Source: SAR202 cluster bacterium bin16 (lineage in GTDB: Bacteria > Chloroflexota > Dehalococcoidia > Lucifugimonadales > Australimonadaceae). From it: a DNA stretch of 47,034 bases. A program made the translations under genes and the position numbers. Of the stretch, positions 42,236-47,034 are shown piece by piece; the first letter of the stretch is position 1; the number at the start of each line of letters is the position of its first letter. The notes beneath the pieces were generated by a model. That model did not search any database and was not told where the DNA came from. It worked only from the letters and a program-made list of their open reading frames with translations. The stretch lies in contig MPMJ01000024.1 of NCBI GenBank assembly GCA_002238425.1, forward strand, positions 1 to 47,034, written 5' to 3'.

Positions 42236-42301
42236 TGCAACGCCGATGCGGACAGAGTGCAACACCTATGCGGACGAAGTGCAACGCGAACCAGTACAGA
42301 A
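42236..42301. repeat. three 22-bp iteron-like direct repeats
   Basis: TGCAAC starts at 42236, 42258 and 42280, an exact 22-bp period (two helical turns). Copies 1 and 2 share TGCAAC, then ATGCGGAC; copy 3 is degenerate. An inverted half-copy (GTTGCATTCTGTCGC on the plus strand) lies at about 42382-42396. Confidence 0.65.
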
Positions 42302-42324
42302 GGCAGCAGAATGCGACAGCCCGT

Positions 42325-42355
42325 TCACTCCTGAAGCAGAGTGCTTCAGGAGTGA
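42325..42355. repeat. 14-bp perfect stem-loop
   Basis: TCACTCCTGAAGCA (42325-42338), loop GAG, TGCTTCAGGAGTGA (42342-42355). It sits between the direct repeats and the inverted half-copy. Could be a protein-binding cruciform, a terminator or part of a small RNA. Confidence 0.65.
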
Positions 42356-42557
42356 GGCGGCGAGGTGCTTTTCTGAAAAGTGTTGCATTCTGTCGCTTTT
42401 CCTACCCACGGCTCGTGGACTATCGCCCGGCTGGACACGGCGGGGCGGACGTGACCGCCGCCCAGCGACCAGCATAGCGCGAGGTCGGAGGTCTGCATAA
42501 GAGGCGGATGTCACACGCCCCCTTCGACAGGCTCAGGATGAGCGGGGGGAGAGGGAA

Positions 42558-43622
42558 TCAGACCCCGACCTCGATCCCATACAGCTTCGAGACGTTGTCG
42601 CGCAGCAACCGGGCGCGCACGTCCGCGGGCAGGCTGCCCATGTCCCGAGCAACGATCTGCCGCGAGTCCGGCCACGTCGAGTTGCCGTGCGGGTAGTCGC
42701 TGGACCACATGCAGTTGTCGGCGCCCCACCAGGAGAGGAGCCTGCCGCCCACCGCGTCGTTGAAGAAGGTCGCGTACACCTGCCGGTTGAAGTATTCGCT
42801 GGGGAGCATCGTGAGGTCGAGTGCCGCCCTGTTCGTACCGTGGCGCCGGAAGTAGTAGTCCCACTGCTCAAGGACGAAGGGCAACCAGCCGATCTCGTTC
42901 TCCACGAGCACCAGCTTGAGCCGGGGGAAGCGCTCCAGCACGCCGGAGAAGATGAAGTCGTACAGGGCGTCCATCGCGTAGACGAGCTTCAGGTTGACGC
43001 TCGTCCGCTCCTGCTCGATGCCTCCCTCCCCCTGCCCGAACGACTGCCGCAGGTTGTAGCCGTGGCCGCTGAGGATGTGCAGCGAGACCGGCATGTCGAG
43101 CTCCTCGGCGCGCGCCCACAGCGGGTCGTAGTGGCGCGAGGTGAAGGGCAGCGCGGGGTCGGGCACCTGCCAGACGATGACGCCCGCCATCCCCGCCTTG
43201 CGGCTGCGCTCCATCTCCTCGACCGCCGCCTCGATCCGGTACGTCGAGAGTAGGGCGAGGCCGATGAGCCTGTCCGGCGCCGCCGAGCAGTAGTCCGCCA
43301 GCCAGTCGTTGTAGACCCTGGCGCACGCCTCCTCCAGGTCGCGGTCGCCGAGGACAAGCGTCTTCAGGCCGTGCGTCGGATACAGCACCTCGGCGCTGAC
43401 GCCGTCGCGGGCCATCTCGTTGACCCGCTCCGACCCCTTCATCCCGCCGGGAGCGTCGTTCCTGCGGGCGCCTCCGAGGTCGGGAGCGCGGTCGCGGAAC
43501 TCCCTTGGCAGGTTCTCCTTCCACAGGCCCGCGGGCTCGATGACGTGTGAGTCCGACGAGATGAGCACCTCATCGACCGCAGCGCCGGCCTCAGGAGCGT
43601 ACGTACGTTCGAGGATCCCCAT
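42558..43622 (-). CDS. amidohydrolase family 2
   Basis: 354-aa PF04909 enzyme of a further branch: N-terminal VLISSDSHVIEPAGLW (19-34), mid-barrel VSLHILSGHG, C-terminal MWSSDYPHGNSTWPDS with the metal Asp. ATG 43622 follows GGAGGAGGAGG. Monocistronic as far as seen: the upstream ProV-like gene is 140 bp away on the same strand. Sixth amidohydrolase in the window. Substrate unknown. Confidence 0.92.
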   Translation of the reverse strand: MGILERTYAPEAGAAVDEVLISSDSHVIEPAGLWKENLPREFRDRAPDLGGARRNDAPGGMKGSERVNEMARDGVSAEVLYPTHGLKTLVLGDRDLEEACARVYNDWLADYCSAAPDRLIGLALLSTYRIEAAVEEMERSRKAGMAGVIVWQVPDPALPFTSRHYDPLWARAEELDMPVSLHILSGHGYNLRQSFGQGEGGIEQERTSVNLKLVYAMDALYDFIFSGVLERFPRLKLVLVENEIGWLPFVLEQWDYYFRRHGTNRAALDLTMLPSEYFNRQVYATFFNDAVGGRLLSWWGADNCMWSSDYPHGNSTWPDSRQIVARDMGSLPADVRARLLRDNVSKLYGIEVGV

Positions 43623-43761
43623 GGCAAGCCTCCTCCTCCATCAAGGGCGGGCCTTTCCGGTTCATCGCTGACGCGAGTGTACCCCAGCGGGCGCAGCGCG
43701 CACCGCGTCAGGGGGTGGTGACACAAAGAGGTGTCCGCCGTCGTTCCCGCAGCGGTCCCGC

Positions 43762-44955
43762 CTACCTCTTCCCCGACAGCCCCGTGAGGAGCGTCCCTCG
43801 GTCGATCTCCCCGAGCAGGCTCCCGTGTTCGCCAACCACCGCGATGGGGTATTCGGTCTCGGCTGCCATCGGAACGACCTCCTCAATGAACGCATCCGGG
43901 TCCGTGGTGACTGCGGGGACGAGGTGGGCCTCTTCCAGGGACTCCTTACGCTGGAGGAGCAGGTCCCTCGCCTCTTCCGCGGTCAGCATCCCCTTGAGGG
44001 TGAAGTCACGTGCGATGAGGAACACCGAGTCGAGGCCGTGCTGGTTCATCGCGTACAGCGCGGCGCGGGGCCCCTGCCGTTCGTACATGACCACGCCGGG
44101 CTCCTGCATGATGGCCTTCGCCTGGATGACCTTCGCCCGCGATACGTCCCGCACGAAGTCGGTGACGTAGGCGTCGGTGGGCAGCGTGACGACCTCCTCG
44201 GGCGAACCCATCTGGATGATCTCGCCGTCCCGCATGATCGCGATGCGGTCGCCCATCTTGAGGGCCTCGTTCAGGTCGTGCGTGATGAACACGATGGTCT
44301 TCTGCAGCTCCGTCTGGAGAGTGAGGAGCTCGTCCTGCATCTCCCGCCGTATGAGCGGGTCGAGGCCGCTGAAGGGCTCGTCCATGAGCAGCACGGTGGG
44401 GTTCGTCGCAAGCGCCCTGGCGAGGCCGACGCGCTGCTGCATCCCGCCGCTCATCTGATTGGGGTGGTTGTGTTCCCAGCCCTCCAGCCCCACAACCTTG
44501 ATGGCCTCGAGCGCGGCCTCGTACCTCTGTTCCCTGTCCATACCCCGCACTTCCAGCCCGTACACCACGTTGTCGATGACGTTGCGGTGCGGGAGGAGGC
44601 CGTAATGCTGGAAGACCATGGCGGTCTTGCTGCGCCGGAACTCCACCAACTGATTGGCGGAGTAGCCCTGGATGTCCTCGCCGTCGAAACAGACCTGCCC
44701 CGCGGTGGGCTCAGTGAGCCTGAGGAGGCAGCGCACCAGGGTGGACTTGCCGCTACCGGACAGGCCCATGACCACGAAGACCTCTCCCGTGTCCACGGTG
44801 AACGAAACGTCCCTGAGTCCGACGACGACGCCCAGCGCCCGCCGTATCTCCTCGCGGGTCATGGGCTCGCACTCCGGCTGCAGGGCGGCCTCCGGGTTTT
44901 CGCCGAACACCTTCCAGAGGTTACTGACCTCTATCCGACCACTGCCCTGCTCCAT
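43762..44955 (-). CDS. proV: glycine betaine/proline ABC transporter ATP-binding protein (ProV/OpuAA type)
   Basis: 397-aa ATPase of the quaternary-amine importer family. N-terminal IEVSNLWKVFGENP, Walker A GLSGSGKST (around 64-72), Q-loop FQHYGLLPHRNVIDN, signature MSGGMQQR, Walker B LLMDEPFSGLDPLIR, typical of ProV. Residues about 280-397 form two CBS-like segments (IMQEPGVVMYERQGPRAA, then VPMAAETEYPIAVVGEHG), which sense ionic strength in homologues. No permease (ProW) or binding protein adjoins. Confidence 0.92.
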   Translation of the reverse strand: MEQGSGRIEVSNLWKVFGENPEAALQPECEPMTREEIRRALGVVVGLRDVSFTVDTGEVFVVMGLSGSGKSTLVRCLLRLTEPTAGQVCFDGEDIQGYSANQLVEFRRSKTAMVFQHYGLLPHRNVIDNVVYGLEVRGMDREQRYEAALEAIKVVGLEGWEHNHPNQMSGGMQQRVGLARALATNPTVLLMDEPFSGLDPLIRREMQDELLTLQTELQKTIVFITHDLNEALKMGDRIAIMRDGEIIQMGSPEEVVTLPTDAYVTDFVRDVSRAKVIQAKAIMQEPGVVMYERQGPRAALYAMNQHGLDSVFLIARDFTLKGMLTAEEARDLLLQRKESLEEAHLVPAVTTDPDAFIEEVVPMAAETEYPIAVVGEHGSLLGEIDRGTLLTGLSGKR

Positions 44956-45001
44956 GTGCGGATGGCTCCCATCGAATGGACCAATCCAACCCGATACTTA
45001 C

Positions 45002-45030
45002 AGGATAGTAACGTTTAACGCTCGCTGCAA
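45002..45030 (-). promoter_or_regulatory. weak candidate promoter of proV-like gene
   Basis: Minus-strand TTGCAG (45030-45025), 17-nt spacer, TATCCT (45007-45002), about 47 nt before ATG 44955, in a locally AT-rich stretch. Hexamers match only 3 and 4 of 6. Confidence 0.3.
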
Positions 45031-45165
45031 TGGGAATTTACTCCGAAATACGGCCCGCAGCCGGCACAAACTTCGGGATCAGTAGCAACGCGCTGCTCCA
45101 GGCAGGGCGTGGGCGGTTAGCGGCTGCAAGCTGAGGGCGTGGCAGGCCTCGCCGGGTGGTCGACT

Positions 45166-45188
45166 CCCCTCTCCCAGGGGGAGAGGGG
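45166..45188. repeat. dispersed intergenic hairpin
   Basis: CCCCTCTCCC-AGG-GGGAGAGGGG, a perfect 10-bp stem followed by TCGGGGGTGAGGG. This sequence type is common between genes in many GC-rich genomes. It lies about 17 bp after the MFS stop and could serve as its terminator. Confidence 0.6.
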
Positions 45189-45204
45189 TCGGGGGTGAGG
45201 GCCC

Positions 45205-46578
45205 CTACCGCTTGCGCCGCGCTTCGCGTTCCAGCCGCCTCCGCTCGGCGCGCTCCTGCTCCTCCGGCGGGTGGACGTCCTTGAACGCCATGTACAGGCC
45301 GACGAGGTAGACCGTCTTGAGCGCCCCCGAGGCGACGAACGGAGCGCTCGCCGAGAGGGCCGGCCCCCGGACGGGCGGGCTGGGTTGGCCCGTCTGGGCC
45401 CCCCCGGAGGCGACAAGCGGAGCGCTCGCGGAGAGCGCCTGCCACAGGACGGTCGCAAGCGACGGCGTTGCCGCTCCGATGGCGGCCTGGCTCACGTTGG
45501 TGATGCTGGCCATGGCCACGCGCTCGTCCCGGTTCACAATCGCCATCATGTAGGACTGCCGGGCGGGGACGTCCATCTGCCCGAAGAACGCCCGCACGTA
45601 CCAGAGGGCCACCGCCAGCCAGGCCGTGGGAGCGAAGGGGATGGCAATGGTGGCCGCCACCGCCGGGATATGGGTGTAGATGACCGTATTCAGCAGGCCG
45701 ATCCTGTTCGCCAGGCGCGCGGCGGCCCAGAGCGAGACCATGTTCAGCGCCGTCGACCCGGCGAGCACGTAGGCGACCTCGGTGAGATTGAAGCCGTACT
45801 CACGGTAGAACCACGCCCCCACGAGGCTGAAGAAGACGAACCGCGTCGCGAACCCGTCCACCGAGACGATGGCGGCGAGCGTGAAGATGGTCCTCCGCGA
45901 CTCGAGCCGCAGGGGGTTCTGCCACCCGCCGCCGCTCACGCCCGAGTCGACCGACGGCGACAGCAGGCCGTACATGGCCCCGGATACCAGCATGAGCACG
46001 GCGTAGACGACGAACATGAGCTTGAAGGCCGTGATCTCGCTCACGCCGAGGAGCGGGACGAGCACGGCGGGCGCGACTGCGCCGATCGTGCCCGCCAGCC
46101 GCGCGGCCCGCTCGCCGATGCCCGCGAGCGCGAACAGGTCCGTCCGGTGCTCCGCCGTGGTCGTGTCGGGAAGCGCCGCCTGCTCCAGCGGCTGCACCGG
46201 CCCTCTCGGCCCGCTCCCCGATATGGCCAGGCTTCCCACGAAGAACGAGACGAACGCCAGCAGCGTGTACCGCTCCGTGAACGCGTAGCCGAGCCCGGCG
46301 AGCGCCATCACCGCCGTGAACCCGATGAGCAACCGGCGCCTGCCCAGCGTGTCGCCGATGAAGACGATCAGCGTGGCGAAGATGGCGCTGCCGACCGAGC
46401 CGATGGTGACCAGCAGCCCCATCTGCACGAGGCTGTAGCCCAGCTCGATGAGGTATATCCCGAAGAAGACGGCGATGAGCGACTGGGCGAACGTCCTCAG
46501 GAACCGGGCGCTCACCATCAGCCAGGCATCCCGGGTCACCCACCCGAGCGGACGAGACGAAACGGCCACAGCTTTCAC
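45205..46578 (-). CDS. MFS transporter with an internal Ala/Ser-rich duplication
   Basis: 457-aa major facilitator with about 11-12 membrane helices: ARFLRTFAQSLIAVFFGIYLI (24-44) first, then the loop FIGDTLGRRRLLIGF (73-87), matching the MFS motif between helices 2 and 3 (G-x-x-D-R-x-G-R-R). Near the C-terminus ALSASAPLVASGGA and ALSASAPFVASGAL repeat at 26 codons, with a Gly/Pro-rich stretch between, in a position where a membrane helix would be expected. The duplication is in frame but G/C-homopolymer-rich and may be a sequencing artefact. Export substrate unknown. Confidence 0.88.
   Translation of the reverse strand: MKAVAVSSRPLGWVTRDAWLMVSARFLRTFAQSLIAVFFGIYLIELGYSLVQMGLLVTIGSVGSAIFATLIVFIGDTLGRRRLLIGFTAVMALAGLGYAFTERYTLLAFVSFFVGSLAISGSGPRGPVQPLEQAALPDTTTAEHRTDLFALAGIGERAARLAGTIGAVAPAVLVPLLGVSEITAFKLMFVVYAVLMLVSGAMYGLLSPSVDSGVSGGGWQNPLRLESRRTIFTLAAIVSVDGFATRFVFFSLVGAWFYREYGFNLTEVAYVLAGSTALNMVSLWAAARLANRIGLLNTVIYTHIPAVAATIAIPFAPTAWLAVALWYVRAFFGQMDVPARQSYMMAIVNRDERVAMASITNVSQAAIGAATPSLATVLWQALSASAPLVASGGAQTGQPSPPVRGPALSASAPFVASGALKTVYLVGLYMAFKDVHPPEEQERAERRRLEREARRKR
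45326..45436. repeat. 78-bp-offset imperfect duplication inside the MFS gene
   Basis: The roughly 32-bp segments beginning CCCGAGGCGAC (45326) and CCGGAGGCGAC (45404) are near-identical, both continuing to GGAGCGCTCGC, with several C/G exchanges; the 45 bp between them are almost pure G/C. Confidence 0.6.
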
Positions 46579-46830
46579 TCCGGGAGCGGGTTCCCGGTGG
46601 CGGCAGCGCCTCGCTCGGACGCCAAGGCCGCCCCGGACGCTCCCGCAGTCTACTCCTTCCGGGAAGACCGGAAGATGGTCATGCCGAGCGCAGCCCGCGC
46701 TTCAGCGCGCCACCGGCGGGAATCCAGTCGTAGGGGCGGTTCGCGAACCGCCCTGTCCCCCACGTGCGCCCTCGCCCCCTCCCGTTCATGGTGAAGGGGT
46801 ACACCCGCTCATGGTGAAAGGGTAAACCCG
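46579..46830. other. non-coding stretch between MFS gene and IS element
   Basis: No supported gene. It holds a perfect 20-bp palindrome GGGCGGTTCGCGAACCGCCC (46734-46753), a widespread intergenic repeat type, and two 23-bp tandem repeats TCATGGTGAA(G/A)GGGTA(C/A)ACCCG(C/G) at 46786-46808 and 46809-46831, ending exactly at the element boundary. Confidence 0.55.
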
Positions 46831-47034
46831 GGTAGTGTCCCGTCAAGTGGTGTAAGAGCGTCACCCCCTCACTGTCTTGTTATGCTGCTACGCCTTCAGG
46901 CAGCGGCATGGCCTCCTCATTGCCATCCTCAGGGAGCATGAGCGTGGCGGGCCCGGCGAGGTAGCGTCGGGCGACCTGCCACTCATCGTGCTGCTCGGCC
47001 AGGAGGGCTCCTATGAGTCGGCGGATCGCGGCGC
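46831..47034 (-). mobile_element. right part of an IS256-family insertion sequence (cut by window end)
   Basis: The outer end carries the probable terminal inverted repeat GGTAGTGTCCCGTCAAGTGG (46831-46850), about 30 bp downstream of the transposase stop. The other end and the target duplication lie outside the window. Confidence 0.7.
46880..47034 (-). CDS. IS256-family transposase, C-terminal fragment
   Basis: Last 50 codons of a transposase running in from beyond the right edge, ending at TAA (46882-46880). [20 protein letters not shown] followed by RRYL matches the conserved C-terminus of IS256/MutB-type transposases (family R-L-V/I-G-A-x-L-x-x-x-H/D-D-E-W ... RRY). The DDE catalytic domain is outside the window, so intactness cannot be judged. 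Confidence 0.85.
   Translation of the reverse strand, partial: AAIRRLIGALLAEQHDEWQVARRYLAGPATLMLPEDGNEEAMPLPEGVAA

Larger units (their letters stand above)
42050..42557. other. 508-bp non-coding stretch with REP hairpin, iteron-like repeats and long stem-loop
   Basis: No supported gene. Contents in order: REP-like hairpin 42079-42099; the segment TCCTCGGCTCCGCTCGGAAT near 42157-42176; 22-bp direct repeats 42236-42301; stem-loop 42325-42355; inverted half-copy of the repeat near 42381-42395; and a dispersed intergenic sequence CTTCGACAGGCTCAGGATGA near 42523-42542. Confidence 0.6.

Noticed and set aside
42236-42301. Possible CRISPR array
   Set aside because: The repeats are contiguous 22-bp units without spacers of constant length, only three copies, and no cas genes are near.
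42217-42500. Overlapping short ORFs of 82-86 codons in the 42.2-42.5 kb gap
   Set aside because: They translate the iterons and hairpin; no frame shows protein-like features and all three frames are equally open.
1-47034. tRNA and rRNA genes
   Set aside because: No cloverleaf with a GTTCRA T-arm or rRNA core segment was recognised on either strand by eye.

Overview
The window is about 47 kb of GC-rich (low-60s percent by eye), densely coding bacterial DNA, probably an assembled metagenomic contig. I infer a Chloroflexota bacterium of the Dehalococcoidia/SAR202 kind. The reasons are lipoprotein signal peptides followed by Thr-Pro-rich linkers after an AACGSDP-type lipobox, a deazaflavin/F420-type nitroreductase-family protein, a large set of amidohydrolase family 2 paralogues, a Rieske oxygenase and a molybdenum hydroxylase, and uptake systems for small organic acids and amino acids. 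No rRNA, tRNA or CRISPR array was seen, so the placement rests on gene content alone.

Layout. (1) 1-3.1 kb is an accessory DNA-modification region: the C-terminal part of a DGQHR-domain protein on the plus strand, then on the minus strand an excisionase-type HTH protein, a DNA methyltransferase and a 63-aa protein, with a divergent CxxC mini-protein. The methyltransferase promoter is overlaid by a perfect 24-bp inverted repeat, which looks like an operator. (2) 2.7-4 kb: F420-type nitroreductase-family protein, then a DUF5678-like protein coupled to a retropepsin-like protease. (3) 4.3-10.7 kb, minus strand: short-chain dehydrogenase, a three-part Fbp/Pot-type ABC importer and a Rieske oxygenase. 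(4) 10.8-16 kb: zinc-ribbon/GT39 membrane protein, GDPD, small membrane protein plus MATE exporter, and a cysteine-dioxygenase-like cupin. (5) 16.2-20.8 kb: complete general amino-acid ABC importer (Aap/Bzt type). (6) 21-36 kb is the catabolic core: five of the six amidohydrolases, a xanthine-dehydrogenase-type large subunit, an ADH/amidohydrolase/TRAP operon, and a convergent operon of thioesterase, molybdopterin-fold protein, carboxymuconolactone-decarboxylase-like protein and amidohydrolase. (7) 36-40 kb: MBL-fold hydrolase with ruvC and ruvA, a HicA/HicB pair in which HicB carries two HicB-like domains, a SAM methyltransferase and a PNPOx-like flavoprotein. (8) 40-46.6 kb: DppD/DppF ATPases without permeases, the sixth amidohydrolase, a ProV-like ATPase without permeases, and an MFS transporter. 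(9) The right edge is the end of an IS256-family element.

How the genes work together. Two catabolic operons run head-on at about 33.2 kb. One imports a substrate by TRAP transport beside a zinc alcohol dehydrogenase and an amidohydrolase. The other combines a thioesterase and ring-acid-type enzymes with an amidohydrolase. Each of the three operons that start with a substrate-binding lipoprotein has strong stem-loops between that gene and the permease gene, which suggests differential mRNA stability or partial termination so that the binding protein is made in excess.

Points for caution: three places (22.0, 23.8 and 45.3 kb) carry short imperfect duplications in G/C homopolymer sequence with many C/G substitutions. 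One of them breaks an amidohydrolase frame. They may be sequencing or assembly artefacts.
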